64,000 bases of DNA from Streptomyces griseicoloratus (GCF_014534645.1 NZ_JACVQF010000223.1:62001-126000); one strand, 5' to 3'; shown: positions 1 to 12,607, numbered from the stretch's first letter. The notes: generated by a model from the letters alone, not told the origin. Translations and numbers: made by a program.

Positions 1-339
1 GTAGGCGAGGACCGGGGCGTCCGAGGCCGACCAGACGGTCCCGAGGGCCCGGCCGCGGCCCTTCTGCTCCAGCCGGAAGGACGTGACCTCGGCGAGCCGG
101 TCCGCCAGCCGCGCGGCCACCTCCGGGGTGGCGTCCGTGGAGGCGTTGTCCGCGATCGTGATGCGGAACGCGTACGGGAACGTGCGCGTGAGGTGCTCGT
201 GCAGTCTCAGCACGCACGGCCCCAGGTCCTTCTCCTCGTTGTGAACGGGGACCACGACGTCCAGGACAGGGGTACCGGCTCCTGTGGCCGGGAGGTGCTC
301 CCGCGCCGGCAGGGTGCCGGGAGAAGAGTCGGTTCGCAT
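1..339 (-). CDS. Glycosyltransferase family 2, N-terminal part (cut by window edge)
   Basis: The reading frame runs from an ATG at 339 leftwards off the window, so only the first 113 residues are visible. After about 25 residues it shows LDVVVPVHNEEKDLG, the first beta strand and loop of the GT-A fold, and later TIADNASTDATPEVA, where the D-N-A-S-D pattern matches the nucleotide-sugar binding region of dolichol-phosphate-mannose-synthase-like GT2 enzymes. Such enzymes transfer a sugar from an activated donor to a lipid or cell-wall acceptor; the substrate cannot be read from this fragment. It is transcribed in the same direction as the two-component genes next to it and begins only 14 bp past the stop of the histidine kinase, so it is probably the third gene of that operon. 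Confidence 0.85.
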   Translation of the reverse strand, partial: MRTDSSPGTLPAREHLPATGAGTPVLDVVVPVHNEEKDLGPCVLRLHEHLTRTFPYAFRITIADNASTDATPEVAARLADRLAEVTSFRLEQKGRGRALGTVWSASDAPVLAY

Positions 340-353
340 GGGACCGACTCTTC

Positions 354-1898
354 TCAACTCCCCTGTCGCACCCGTGTGGTCAGGCTGTGCTGTGCCTGTG
401 AGTGGACCTGACGGCCCGCTTCGGCCGGCGGCGCGGGCAGGTGCACGGTGAACACCGTCCGTCCGGGCACGCTGTCGACGGTCACGGCACCGCCGTGCGC
501 GGCCGCCACGGCCTGCACGATGGCGAGCCCCAGCCCGGTCGAGCCGGTGGCGCGCGAGCGTGCGGAGTCGCCGCGCGCGAACCGTTCGAAGACGTGCGGG
601 AGCAGCTCCGGCGGAATGCCCGGCCCGTTGTCCTCGACGTCCACGCACACCCACGGCCCGCTCCGCCGCACGCGCGCGGTGACGGTCGTACCGGGCGGGG
701 TGTGGTTGCGGGCGTTGCCGAGCAGGTTGACGAGGACCTGCTGGAGCCGGGCCGCGTCCGCCGACACGAGCGCCGGCTCGTCGGGCAGGTCGAGCCGCCA
801 GTTGTGGCCGAGGCCGGCCGCGCGGGCGTCGCTGACGGTGTCCACGACGAGCGGTACGAGGTCGGTCCGCTCGAACTGCAGGGGGCGGCCGGCGTCCAGG
901 CGGGCGAGCAGGAGCAGGTCCTCGACGAGGAGGGTCATGCGCCCGGCCTCGGACTCGATCCGGCCCAGCGCGTGCCGGGTGTCGGGGCCGACCCGTTCCC
1001 GGCCGCGTCTGGTCAGCTCGGCGTACCCGCGGATGGAGGCGAGCGGGGTGCGCAGCTCGTGGCTGGCGTCCGCGACGAACTGCCGTACCCGCGTCTCGCT
1101 GCGCTGCCGGGCGTGCAGGGCCCCGTGCACGTGGTCCAGCATCCGGTTGAGCGCGGCACCGACCCGGCCGACCTCGGTGTGCGGGTCGCACTCGGACTCC
1201 GGGACCCGCTCGTCGAGGTTCACCTCGCCGCTGTGCAGGGGGAGTTCGGAGACGCGGGTGGCGGTGGCGGCGACCCTGCGCAGGGGGCGGGTGGCGACGC
1301 CGACGATGACGGTCCCGGCGAGGGAGGCGGCGACCAGGCCGGCGACGGTGACGCTGAACTCGACGAGGATCAGCGTGCTGATGATGCTCTCGGTGTCCTT
1401 CGTCGGGAGGGCGACGTAGAACTCCCCCTCCCGTCCGCTCTCGTACCGGACGAGGTACTCGCCCAGCCCGGGGATGTCCACGGCGTGCGGCTCGCGGTCC
1501 CTGGGGACGGCGGTGAGAGCGGCCAGCTGGGTGTCGTCGAGGAGGACGCCCTCGGTCGTCGGGACCCCGTTCTCGCTCTTCCCCTTGCTGACGACACCCT
1601 GGGTGGCCTCGCCGTTCACGACGGTCGCCGCGAGGGTGCCGATCTCCTGCGGGCCCTTGACGACGAATTCGAGCGGGTCATGGCCGTCCAGCGGGTTCGG
1701 GTCCGGCCGGCCGGCCGCGGGGCCGCCCACGGCCCGCATCGACACGTCCTTGAGCTGCCCGTCCAACTGCTCGTACAGATGCGACCGCAGCGCCAGCGTC
1801 GTCACCGTGCCGATCACCGCGCAGACCATGGCGATCAGCGCCACCGACGCGACGACGAGCCGCGTCCGCAGGGTCCGCGGCCGTCGTCGTACGGTCAT
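354..1898 (-). CDS. Sensor histidine kinase (HAMP, HisKA, HATPase)
   Basis: This 514-residue membrane kinase starts at the ATG overlapping the stop of the response regulator (ATGA). A longer in-frame start exists but would run deep into the regulator gene. There is an N-terminal membrane segment (LVVASVALIAMVCAVIGTV), an extracytoplasmic domain of about 150 residues, a second membrane segment followed by HAMP (TRPLRRVAATATRV), the H-box with phospho-acceptor His (FVADASHELRTPLASIRGY), the N-box (LLGNARNHTPPG) and G-boxes (DNGPGIP, GLGLAIV). It should autophosphorylate and pass phosphate to the adjacent OmpR-type regulator. The stimulus is unknown. The layout is that of MprB/TrcS-like actinobacterial kinases. 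Confidence 0.93.
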   Translation of the reverse strand: MTVRRRPRTLRTRLVVASVALIAMVCAVIGTVTTLALRSHLYEQLDGQLKDVSMRAVGGPAAGRPDPNPLDGHDPLEFVVKGPQEIGTLAATVVNGEATQGVVSKGKSENGVPTTEGVLLDDTQLAALTAVPRDREPHAVDIPGLGEYLVRYESGREGEFYVALPTKDTESIISTLILVEFSVTVAGLVAASLAGTVIVGVATRPLRRVAATATRVSELPLHSGEVNLDERVPESECDPHTEVGRVGAALNRMLDHVHGALHARQRSETRVRQFVADASHELRTPLASIRGYAELTRRGRERVGPDTRHALGRIESEAGRMTLLVEDLLLLARLDAGRPLQFERTDLVPLVVDTVSDARAAGLGHNWRLDLPDEPALVSADAARLQQVLVNLLGNARNHTPPGTTVTARVRRSGPWVCVDVEDNGPGIPPELLPHVFERFARGDSARSRATGSTGLGLAIVQAVAAAHGGAVTVDSVPGRTVFTVHLPAPPAEAGRQVHSQAQHSLTTRVRQGS

Positions 1899-2644
1899 GA
1901 CACCGCGGGCTTGATCAGGTACCCGGCACCGCGCCGGGTGTGGATCATCGGCTCCCGCCCCGCGTCGATCTTCCGGCGCAGGTACGAGATGTACAGCTCG
2001 ACGACGTTGGCCTGCCCGCCGAAGTCGTACGACCACACCCGGTCCAGGATCTGCGCCTTGCTCAGCACCCGGCGCGGGTTGCGCATCAGGAAGCGCAGCA
2101 GCTCGAACTCGGTGGCGGTCAGATGGATGCTGTCGCCGCCGCGGGTGACCTCGTGGCTGTCCTCGTCGAGGGTGAGGTCACCCACGACGAGGACGGAGTC
2201 GGAGCGGCGGTCGGCCGCGCCGGACCGGCGGATCAGCCCGCGCAGCCGGGCGACGACCTCCTCCAGGCTGAACGGCTTGGTGACGTAGTCGTCCCCGCCG
2301 GCGGTCAGCCCGGCGATCCGGTCCTCGACCGCGTCCTTGGCGGTCAGGAACAGCACCGGCACGTCGGGCAGCTCGCGGCGCAGCCGCCCGAGCACGCTCA
2401 GCCCGTCCATGTCGGGCAGCATCATGTCCAGGACGACGGCGTCGGGCCGGAACTCGCGCGCGGTGCGGACGGCACCGTGCCCGTCCCCCGCACTGCGGAT
2501 CTGCCAGCCCTCGTAGCGCAGGGCCATGGACAGCAGTTCGGTGATCGACAGCTCGTCGTCCACCACAAGCACTCGGACGGGGCTCCCGTCCGGCCTCAGC
2601 AGTTCGGTGCGCCCCTGGGGCGAGGTCGTGGTCATACCGGACAC
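1895..2644 (-). CDS. OmpR/PhoB-family response regulator
   Basis: The protein has 249 residues. The receiver domain (about residues 23-140) has the acidic pair in VVDDE, the phospho-acceptor Asp in VVLDMMLPDMDGL, the Thr in FLTAKD and the conserved Lys in VTKPF. The C-terminal winged helix (about 150-245) has LTATEFELLRFLMRNPRRVLS and the terminal beta-hairpin RRGAGYLI. It is the first gene of a regulator-kinase-glycosyltransferase operon and overlaps the kinase by four bases. A tandem 17-bp direct repeat and a TTTCTC/GAGAAA palindrome lie 40-85 bp upstream of its start, a typical arrangement for autoregulation by this family (inference). Confidence 0.95.
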   Translation of the reverse strand: MSGMTTTSPQGRTELLRPDGSPVRVLVVDDELSITELLSMALRYEGWQIRSAGDGHGAVRTAREFRPDAVVLDMMLPDMDGLSVLGRLRRELPDVPVLFLTAKDAVEDRIAGLTAGGDDYVTKPFSLEEVVARLRGLIRRSGAADRRSDSVLVVGDLTLDEDSHEVTRGGDSIHLTATEFELLRFLMRNPRRVLSKAQILDRVWSYDFGGQANVVELYISYLRRKIDAGREPMIHTRRGAGYLIKPAVS

Positions 2645-2685
2645 GGTGTCGGGACGCTCTGAGAGAGCCCTTTCGCGAAGCTGTG

Positions 2686-2727
2686 ATTTCTCTGAGAAAC
2701 CTCACGGGACGAGAAACCTCACGGGAC
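2686..2727. promoter_or_regulatory. Tandem 17-bp direct repeat upstream of the response regulator
   Basis: GAGAAACCTCACGGGAC occurs twice without gap or mismatch at 2694-2710 and 2711-2727. The first copy overlaps a TTTCTC-T-GAGAAA palindrome at 2687-2699. The block lies upstream of the OmpR-type regulator, which reads leftwards from 2644. OmpR-family dimers commonly bind direct repeats, so this is a candidate autoregulatory site; the 17-bp period is somewhat longer than the usual 10-11 bp half-site spacing. Confidence 0.5.
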
Positions 2728-2739
2728 CGGCGAAGCTGC

Positions 2740-3720
2740 TCAGTGCCCCGGCAGCCCGAACAGCCGGGCCGCGTTGTGGTGGCACACGCCCCGCAGCCAC
2801 TCGTCCCCCAGCTCCAGCCGTTCCAGCGCGCGCAGCTGATGCAGGTAGGGGTAGGGGATGTTGGGGAAGTCCGAGCCGAGCAGGATCCGGTCGCCGAGAC
2901 CGGCCAGCCGGGGCAGGGCCCGCCGGGGGAACGGCGCGAGGCGCTCGCTGAAGTCGGTGAACGCCATGGTCGTGTCCAGCCGTACCTCGCCGTACCGCTC
3001 GGCGAGAGAGAGGAAGTCCTCGTACTCGGGCATCCCCATGTGGGCGACGACCAGCCGCAGCCGGGGGTGGCGGGCCAGCACCCGCGCGACCGGCTCGGGT
3101 CCGGTGTGCTTGCCCGGCGCCGGTCCGGAACCGCAGTGGATCACCACCGGGATCCCCGCCTCGGCGAGCAGCCCCCACGCCCCGTCCAGCAGCTCGTCGG
3201 CCGGGTCGTACGCCCCCACCTGCACGTGCGCCTTGAAGACGCGGGCCCCCGCCTCCACGGCCCCGCGGACGTACGCCTCGACGCCCGGTTCCGGGAACAG
3301 CGTGGAGGTGTGCAGGCAGTCGGGCGTCCGGCGGGCGAAGTCCGCCGCCCAGCCGTTGAGCCACTGGGCCATGCCCGGCTTGTGCGGGTAGAGCATGGCC
3401 GTGAAGGCGCGCACGCCGAAGTCGCGCAGGAGCCGGGCGCGTTCGTCCTCCTGCGCCCGGTAGGTGATCGGCCACTCGACGCCGCCGGTCAGCGGGCCCA
3501 GTGCGTCGAAGTAGCTCCAGACCTTGCGCAGCACGCGCTCGGGCATGAAGTGCGTGTGCACGTCCATGAGCCCGGGCAGGCCGAGCCGCTGCCAGAAACG
3601 CCGGACCTCCGCGGACTCGGCGGACCGGTCGGCCAGGTCGGACTGATCGGCGAGGCCGGACCGGTCGACGCCGCCGTCGCCGTCGCCCGCGACGGCGGGA
3701 ACCATGTGGTGATCACTCAT
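2740..3720 (-). CDS. Amidohydrolase-family TIM-barrel hydrolase
   Basis: The protein has 326 residues from an ATG at 3720, preceded by GGTGGG; an ATG 12 bp upstream is a possible alternative. The N-terminal metal-binding motif is present (LMDVHTHFMPERV, His55 and His57), with later ligand candidates VVIHCGSG, LVVAHMGMPE and the C-terminal Asp in ILLGSDFPNIPY. This is the Amidohydro_2 pattern shared by aminocarboxymuconate decarboxylase-type enzymes. The reaction is a metal-dependent hydrolysis or decarboxylation of unknown substrate. About 45 N-terminal residues are low-complexity (many Asp, Ser and Ala) and precede the fold. It stands alone between oppositely organised loci. Confidence 0.88.
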   Translation of the reverse strand: MSDHHMVPAVAGDGDGGVDRSGLADQSDLADRSAESAEVRRFWQRLGLPGLMDVHTHFMPERVLRKVWSYFDALGPLTGGVEWPITYRAQEDERARLLRDFGVRAFTAMLYPHKPGMAQWLNGWAADFARRTPDCLHTSTLFPEPGVEAYVRGAVEAGARVFKAHVQVGAYDPADELLDGAWGLLAEAGIPVVIHCGSGPAPGKHTGPEPVARVLARHPRLRLVVAHMGMPEYEDFLSLAERYGEVRLDTTMAFTDFSERLAPFPRRALPRLAGLGDRILLGSDFPNIPYPYLHQLRALERLELGDEWLRGVCHHNAARLFGLPGH

Positions 3721-3784
3721 GGCACCCACCATCGGTCCCGCCCGCGGACCGGGTCCACCACCTTGCGCGAACCGGCACCCCCCT

Positions 3785-4666
3785 TCAGAACAGCCCGTCC
3801 TGGACCCCGGCCGCCTCCCTGAACGCCCGCACCGGCACGTCACACCGGTCGCCCCCGGCGGGCAGCAGCTCCCAGCCGGTCATCAGCCGGGTGTCGAGGA
3901 CGAGGACCCCGCGCTCGGTCGCCAGATGGAGGTCCGGCCCGGCGGCCGCCACCAGCGCACCGCTGACCGCACCGCCCGCCACCAGCTCGGCCACCTCCCC
4001 GACGGCGGCCGGCCCGCCGGGCGGGCCCGCGAGTCCGAAGACACGCGCGTGGTCCACGGCCCGGAAGGGTTCCGGCCGGAGCGACTCCGGCCAGTTGCCG
4101 AGCGACACCGCACGCGCGTGCAGCTCCCCGAGCTCGGCCGCCCGCTCCGCCTCCGTCACGGGCAGCACGGCCCGCACCGCGCGCTTGTGGGTGTACGGAA
4201 TCCGATCGGGCACCCCGAGCGCGGCGCGCAGCAGCTCCTCGGTGCGCCGCGCGGCCATCAGCGGGCCACTGCCCAGCCAGCTGAAGCAGACCGCGCCCTG
4301 CTCCAGCAGCCGGGCCGTCCCCCGCTCGACGGCGGTGATCCCGACCTTGGCCATGCCGGGGCCGAACCACGCCAGATACACGTGGTACGGCCGGGGGTCG
4401 TCGGCGATCGTGTCGGCGGCGACGGAGTGCGCCCGGTTCAGCCGCGCACACTCCTCGCACCGTGCCCCCGTGCTCCGCCCCGGCACGGCCGCCCCCAGCG
4501 GGCACGCGTGTCCCCGTGCTCCCACACAGGTCCGCACACCCCCCTCGGCGACCCCGAAGGCCACCCGCTTCCCCCAGGACAGCGCGCTGCGCCGTCCCCC
4601 GACCCACGCCAGCACGGGACCGTCCGCCGACCAGCGCAGCCCCGAGCACCTCCATGCCTGTGCCAT
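3785..4666 (-). CDS. DUF2797 protein
   Basis: The product has 293 residues. The sequence matches my recollection of the actinobacterial DUF2797 family: a short N-terminal region, a CxxC pair (ARCEECARLN) with two upstream cysteines that could form a zinc site, then a central YHVYLAWFGPGMAKVGIT segment that resembles the GIY-YIG nuclease core strand. No biochemical role is established to my knowledge. I chose the ATG at 4666; a GTG codon immediately before it is an equally short alternative. It is followed 64 bp downstream by the amidohydrolase, read in the same direction, but no coupling is obvious. Confidence 0.82.
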   Translation of the reverse strand: MAQAWRCSGLRWSADGPVLAWVGGRRSALSWGKRVAFGVAEGGVRTCVGARGHACPLGAAVPGRSTGARCEECARLNRAHSVAADTIADDPRPYHVYLAWFGPGMAKVGITAVERGTARLLEQGAVCFSWLGSGPLMAARRTEELLRAALGVPDRIPYTHKRAVRAVLPVTEAERAAELGELHARAVSLGNWPESLRPEPFRAVDHARVFGLAGPPGGPAAVGEVAELVAGGAVSGALVAAAGPDLHLATERGVLVLDTRLMTGWELLPAGGDRCDVPVRAFREAAGVQDGLF

Positions 4667-4738
4667 CACCGACGAGCGTAGAGGCGGCCACCGACAACGC
4701 CCACGCGCCGGACGTCCACGCGGCAGGTGCCGGCCGCG

Positions 4739-5089
4739 TCACCCCAGGGCCTTCGCGGTCTCCACCTCGGCGCCGACCAGCTCCCTGCGCCTGCCCCGCC
4801 CGGCCAGCCGGCACCCGAGGCACCCTCCGTGCCCCTGCCGCGCGCCGTCGTCCCGCACCCGCATCGGCCACTGCGCCCGGGGCCGCCGCCCCGGGGGCTT
4901 GCCCCAGCCGATGAGGTGCAGGACCCAGGTGACGAGCAGGGCCACCGCGTCGATCCCGAGTCCGGCCACCAGCGCCGCCACCGACGACGTACACACGGCC
5001 AGCCCCACCAGGGACGTGCCGACGGCGGCGATCGCGACTCCGGTCCATCCCGCGACCGTGTGCCCGTGGTCATACTGATGTGCGCTCAC
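4739..5089 (-). CDS. HGxxPAAW-family small membrane protein
   Basis: A 116-residue protein begins with GTG at 5089, 7 bases after a strong AGGGGGAG ribosome site. HGHTVAGWTG near the N-terminus is the signature of the streptomycete HGxxPAAW family, and two membrane helices follow (about residues 15-65). The C-terminal third is cytoplasmic and basic, with a CLGCRLAG motif. Function is unknown. It is divergent from the MarR gene, and the 84-bp spacer holds a palindrome that could control both genes. Confidence 0.8.
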   Translation of the reverse strand: MSAHQYDHGHTVAGWTGVAIAAVGTSLVGLAVCTSSVAALVAGLGIDAVALLVTWVLHLIGWGKPPGRRPRAQWPMRVRDDGARQGHGGCLGCRLAGRGRRRELVGAEVETAKALG

Positions 5090-5116
5090 GTCACTCCCCC
5101 TCGCCCCCGAGAATCT

Positions 5117-5129
5117 CTCACGGCGTGAG
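5117..5129. promoter_or_regulatory. Palindrome CTCACGGCGTGAG between HGxxPAAW and marR genes
   Basis: A perfect 6+1+6 inverted repeat sits in the 84-bp divergent spacer. MarR proteins usually repress themselves by binding such palindromes beside their own promoter, so this is the best operator candidate for the adjacent MarR-type protein (inference). Confidence 0.45.
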
Positions 5130-5173
5130 CAATTTAGCGTGAAAACCTCTTAGGAAGTAAGGAAACCGGGAAA

Positions 5174-5650
5174 GTGCGAGCCAAGCCGCGTCCGGCGGCC
5201 ACCCCGGAGCAGGCGCTGACGGCGATGAACCACCTGATCGCGACCCATCTGGTCGGCCAGCAGGAGATCGCCCAGCAGGCCGGCCTCAACGTCACCGACC
5301 TCACCTGCTTCGCCTTCGTCATCGAGGCGGGCGACGACCTGCTCACCGCCGGCGAGCTGGCGGAGCGCGCCCACGTCACGACGGGCGCGATGACCGGGAT
5401 CCTCAACCGCCTCGAACGCGCCGGCTACCTCACCCGCCGCCCCGACCCGGCGGACCGGCGCCGCGTCCGCGTGGCGGCCGAACCGACCGCGCTCGCCCGC
5501 ATGCAGGAGATCTACGCGCCGTACTACACCCGGATGGACGCCCTGTTCGCCGACTACTCCGCGGAGGAAATCGCCATCCTGCACGACTGGTTCAGCCGCG
5601 CGAGCGCGCTGGCGGCGGGATACCTGGAAGAACACTGCCGGGGCGAATGA
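5174..5650 (+). CDS. MarR-family transcriptional regulator
   Basis: This 158-residue protein starts with GTG. The winged helix-turn-helix (about residues 50-105) reads LTAGELAERAHVTTGAMTGILNRLERAGYLTRRPDPADRRRVRVA; the DPADRRR wing is the MarR hallmark. Flanking helices form the dimer interface. The ligand is unknown. It probably regulates itself and the divergent HGxxPAAW membrane gene. It ends just before a strong hairpin terminator shared with the convergent tRNA-Arg. Confidence 0.92.
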   Translation: MRAKPRPAATPEQALTAMNHLIATHLVGQQEIAQQAGLNVTDLTCFAFVIEAGDDLLTAGELAERAHVTTGAMTGILNRLERAGYLTRRPDPADRRRVRVAAEPTALARMQEIYAPYYTRMDALFADYSAEEIAILHDWFSRASALAAGYLEEHCRGE

Positions 5651-5663
5651 CGCCCACGACGAA

Positions 5664-5691
5664 AGAGGCCCCGGATCTCTCCGGGGCCTCT
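5664..5691. terminator. Bidirectional hairpin between marR and tRNA-Arg
   Basis: AGAGGCCCCGG and CCGGGGCCTCT form an 11-bp perfect stem with a 6-nt loop, flanked by short A and T runs. It lies between convergent transcription units and can end both. Confidence 0.75.
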
Positions 5692-5699
5692 GTTCCGTG

Positions 5700-5772
5700 C
5701 GCACTCGGCAGGATTCGAACCTGCAACCTTCTGATCCGTAGTCAGATGCTCTATCCGTTAAGCTACGAGTGC
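5700..5772 (-). tRNA. tRNA-Arg (ACG)
   Basis: Read on the minus strand, this 73-nt gene folds as a cloverleaf. The acceptor is GCACTCG/CGAGTGC, the T-arm is GGTTCGAATCC, and the anticodon stem CTGA/TCAG holds loop CTACGGA, so the anticodon is ACG. CCA is not encoded. Confidence 0.95.
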
Positions 5773-5947
5773 TTGTCTTTTCTGTTTTCCCGCCGCTCCC
5801 GGTCCTTTCGGCCCGCTCGCGGCGACAGGAAGAACATTACATGACTGCCGCCGACATGTGAAATCCGATTGGCGGACCCCTTGTGACCTGCGGAAACGCA
5901 CCGCCGGCCCCCGAGCGTGGGACCCGGAACCGGACCCGGACAACAGC

Positions 5948-5976
5948 GAAGCCCCGGCCGGGAGGGCCGGGGCTTC
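5948..5976. terminator. Hairpin downstream of tRNA-Ser(GCT)
   Basis: GAAGCCCCGGCC and GGCCGGGGCTTC form a 12-bp stem with a 5-nt loop, 12 bp beyond the 3' end of the leftward tRNA-Ser gene. Confidence 0.75.
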
Positions 5977-5987
5977 GATGATCGGTG

Positions 5988-6078
5988 CGGAGGCGGAGGG
6001 ATTTGAACCCTCGATGGGCTTTAAGGCCCAAACCGCATTAGCAGTGCGGCGCCATAGACCGGACTAGGCGACGCCTCC
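5988..6078 (-). tRNA. tRNA-Ser (GCT)
   Basis: A 91-nt class II tRNA on the minus strand, with acceptor GGAGGCG/CGCCTCC, long variable arm, T-arm GGTTCAAATCC and anticodon loop CTGCTAA (anticodon GCT). CCA is not encoded. It is intact, unlike the partial tRNA-Ser copy at 20768. Confidence 0.95.
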
Positions 6079-6246
6079 AGACAACATCACCTCTCGCGGG
6101 CGAGCGCGAGCGGTGCGTGCCGATGATGACACAGCCGAGTGCCGTGTCACCAATCGCCCCCTACGGTACTAGGCGGGCGGGCCACAGAGCAAAGCCCTTA
6201 CGGCGTGGTGGCGCAACATCCTGCGCGCCGGCGCGTTAGTCAGGTC

Positions 6247-6747
6247 ATGTTCCAGGTCACCCGCTTTCTCGCCGCCGCCGCCGTGTCCGCCGCCGCCTTC
6301 GCCTCGCTCGCCGCCGCACCCCCGGCCGCGGCCGCCCCCGTCGCCACCGGCCCCGGCCCCGTCGCCGGCACCCTCGCGCCACCGCCGGTCCGGGACGAGG
6401 ACCGCGGCGGCGATCACCTGACCGTCACCGTCCGGAACGCCGGGGACGGCGCGGACGGGACGTACGAGCTGTACTGCCGGCCCAGCGGCGGCAGCCACCC
6501 CGACCCGGCGGGCGCCTGCGCCGCGGTCGAGCGGAGCACGCGGTGGGGGCAGGACGTCTTCGCGCCGGCCCCCGAGGGCACCGTGTGCACCATGAAGTAC
6601 GGCGGACCGGCGACCGCGCACGTCACCGGCACCTGGGCCGGACGCTCCGTGGACGCGACGTTCGACCGCCGCGACGGCTGCCGGATCGACCGCTGGGACC
6701 GCCTGGTGCCGCTGCTGCCCGATCTGCGGTCGCCGGGGCGGTGGTAG
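6247..6747 (+). CDS. Secreted SSI-like (subtilisin inhibitor family I16) protease inhibitor
   Basis: The precursor has 166 residues, starting at the ATG at 6247; an upstream in-frame start lacks a signal-peptide context. The N-terminus is a typical Sec signal peptide ending in an Ala-rich PPAAAA stretch. The mature part carries four cysteines spaced as in Streptomyces subtilisin inhibitor and the landmarks SGGSHPDPAGAC and VCTMKYGGP. By alignment with SSI (CPMVYDP) the reactive-site P1 residue would be Met, suggesting subtilisin-like or chymotrypsin-like targets; the Lys at P1' and the GGP instead of DPV are unusual. It acts outside the cell on serine proteases. I recall an SSI-like gene at the corresponding place in S. 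coelicolor. Confidence 0.88.
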   Translation: MFQVTRFLAAAAVSAAAFASLAAAPPAAAAPVATGPGPVAGTLAPPPVRDEDRGGDHLTVTVRNAGDGADGTYELYCRPSGGSHPDPAGACAAVERSTRWGQDVFAPAPEGTVCTMKYGGPATAHVTGTWAGRSVDATFDRRDGCRIDRWDRLVPLLPDLRSPGRW

Positions 6748-6916
6748 GCGGTACCCGGTCACACGTTCTACGTCACTTCCTCGTGCGACCTCCCAGCCAT
6801 CCGACGCCGCGCGGACACCCCCAGCCCTTAGACTCCCTCGCGTGACACCGCCACGAGCCGGTTGGCAAGATGGCTCAGGCGGTCGGCAAGTGCGGTAATC
6901 AGGAGGGAAGCGTCTC

Positions 6917-11317
<4,401 letters not shown>

Positions 11318-11509
11318 CGCTCACTGCGAGCGGCTTCTGCGCTGTGCCCGTCCTTCGCAGCCTGCACGCCGAAGCCGAGAACCAGCCCGGACGACCGTCC
11401 ATGCCTGTAAGGCGGGGCTGACGCCCGTTCACGGGGCGGGGAGCCGGATGCGCCAGGTGGTGACGGCCTGCGCAGCACAGGCTTCGCAGGGAGGAGTGGG
11501 CAGGTCTCA

Positions 11510-11932
11510 GTGGAGCCGGCCCGAGCCGTCGGTGGGCGAGTCCACTGGCTCTCCGTGAGCGGACGCGGCGAAGCCCGAGGCCGTGAGATCACAGTGCCGG
11601 CCCTCGCCGAGCACGACGAGACGACGGCCCGCGGTATCGCCCGGGCCGTCGCCATCCAGGTCGCCACCGGTGCCTACCGGCACAAGGCCCCGCTCAGCAC
11701 CGGCGACTCGTCACCTGGGATCTGGCCCGTCGTCACCGACCATCTCAACGCCGTCGCAAACAGACCCGAACCGCGCCACAGCATCCGCGACTTGGTGTCC
11801 CGCGCGCACGACGAAGTGTGGTTCCGCCGGTTCGCCAACGGCCGCCACCGCAACCTCGCGTGCTCCCGTGACTGCTCGACTTCCGTCCAGCGCGCCCACG
11901 TCCGACAAGGAGCGGCGCGCCGCCGCCCCTGA
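11510..11932 (+). CDS. Hypothetical ORF, possibly a gene remnant
   Basis: The 669-bp gap between the giant regulator and the TetR gene holds one GTG-started frame of 140 codons with streptomycete-like third positions (mostly G/C) through about codon 120. I recognise no family. The segment ITVPALAEHDETTARGIARAVAIQV looks like ordinary folded protein, but no convincing ribosome site precedes it and the C-terminus turns into Arg/Gln-rich sequence. It may be a genuine small gene or the residue of a larger one; the rest of the gap shows nothing I can name. Confidence 0.3.
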   Translation: MEPARAVGGRVHWLSVSGRGEARGREITVPALAEHDETTARGIARAVAIQVATGAYRHKAPLSTGDSSPGIWPVVTDHLNAVANRPEPRHSIRDLVSRAHDEVWFRRFANGRHRNLACSRDCSTSVQRAHVRQGAARRRP

Positions 11933-11986
11933 GCCGAAGCCGTCGCCCCCTGAAGCGAAGAGGAGACCCCCGGGATCACCCGACCC

Positions 11987-12568
11987 CTAGGGCAGGGCGA
12001 CGATCCTGCGGGCCGCTGCCTTGATCGAGGCGCGCAGGCGGTCGGCGTCCGGTTCGCCGCCGCCGACCAGGATGCGTTTCATCTGGGGGACGACCATCGC
12101 CCAGTTGGCCATCGCGACCAGCAGGAAGAGGAGGTCGGGCGCCGGGATGGCGTCCGTGATCACGCCGCGTGCCTGCCCGTCCCGCACGGCGGCGACCTTG
12201 CGGGCGTAGTGCTCCTGGCGTTCGGCCTCGTGGGGCAGCTCCGCGGTGCCGTACTCCATGCCCTCCCAGAAGAGGAGGCGCAGCAGCTCCGGGTGGGCGG
12301 AGTGGTAGTCCAGGAGGCGGTCAATCCACCCCTCGATGTCGTCCGGGTCGACGGGGACGGAGATCGCCAGGTCGAGCATCTTCTTCTCGAGGACGGACGC
12401 GAACAGCTCGCCCTTGTTGCCGTAGTAGGCGTAGATGAGCTGCTTGTTGGCCTTCGCCTCGGCCGCGATGCGGTCGATACGGGCGCCCGCGATGCCGTGT
12501 GCGGAGAACTCGGCGACCGCCGCCTCGAAGATCCGGGCCTTGGTGGCCTCGGGGTCCCTAGCTGCCAT
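11987..12568 (-). CDS. TetR-family repressor of the divergent efflux gene
   Basis: The product has 193 residues from the ATG at 12568. The N-terminal helix-turn-helix reads ATKARIFEAAVAEFSAHGIAG...AEAKANKQLIYAYYGNKGELF, the classic TetR pattern; the remaining helices form the ligand pocket. It is divergent from a 12-TM MFS transporter across a 129-bp spacer with two AACCAA-type inverted repeats. This layout corresponds, as I recall, to the S. coelicolor SCO4008/SCO4007 multidrug-sensing repressor and exporter pair, so repression relieved by cationic or hydrophobic drugs is the likely mode (established for the family, inferred here). Confidence 0.93.
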   Translation of the reverse strand: MAARDPEATKARIFEAAVAEFSAHGIAGARIDRIAAEAKANKQLIYAYYGNKGELFASVLEKKMLDLAISVPVDPDDIEGWIDRLLDYHSAHPELLRLLFWEGMEYGTAELPHEAERQEHYARKVAAVRDGQARGVITDAIPAPDLLFLLVAMANWAMVVPQMKRILVGGGEPDADRLRASIKAAARRIVALP

Positions 12569-12591
12569 GGGGACAGGGTAGCCGGGTAAGT

Positions 12592-12607
12592 AACCAACTA
12601 TTTGGTT
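12592..12607. promoter_or_regulatory. Operator-like inverted repeat AACCAA-N4-TTGGTT
   Basis: A perfect 6-bp inverted repeat lies 24 bp upstream of the tetR start. A related imperfect site is at 12650-12668, beside the MFS gene. Together they suit control of both divergent promoters by the TetR protein. Confidence 0.55.

Noticed and set aside
354-2036. Longer histidine kinase starting at 2036
   Set aside because: The extra 46 residues lie inside the response-regulator gene and are Arg-rich shadow sequence; the ATG at 1898 forms the usual ATGA overlap and precedes the first membrane helix.
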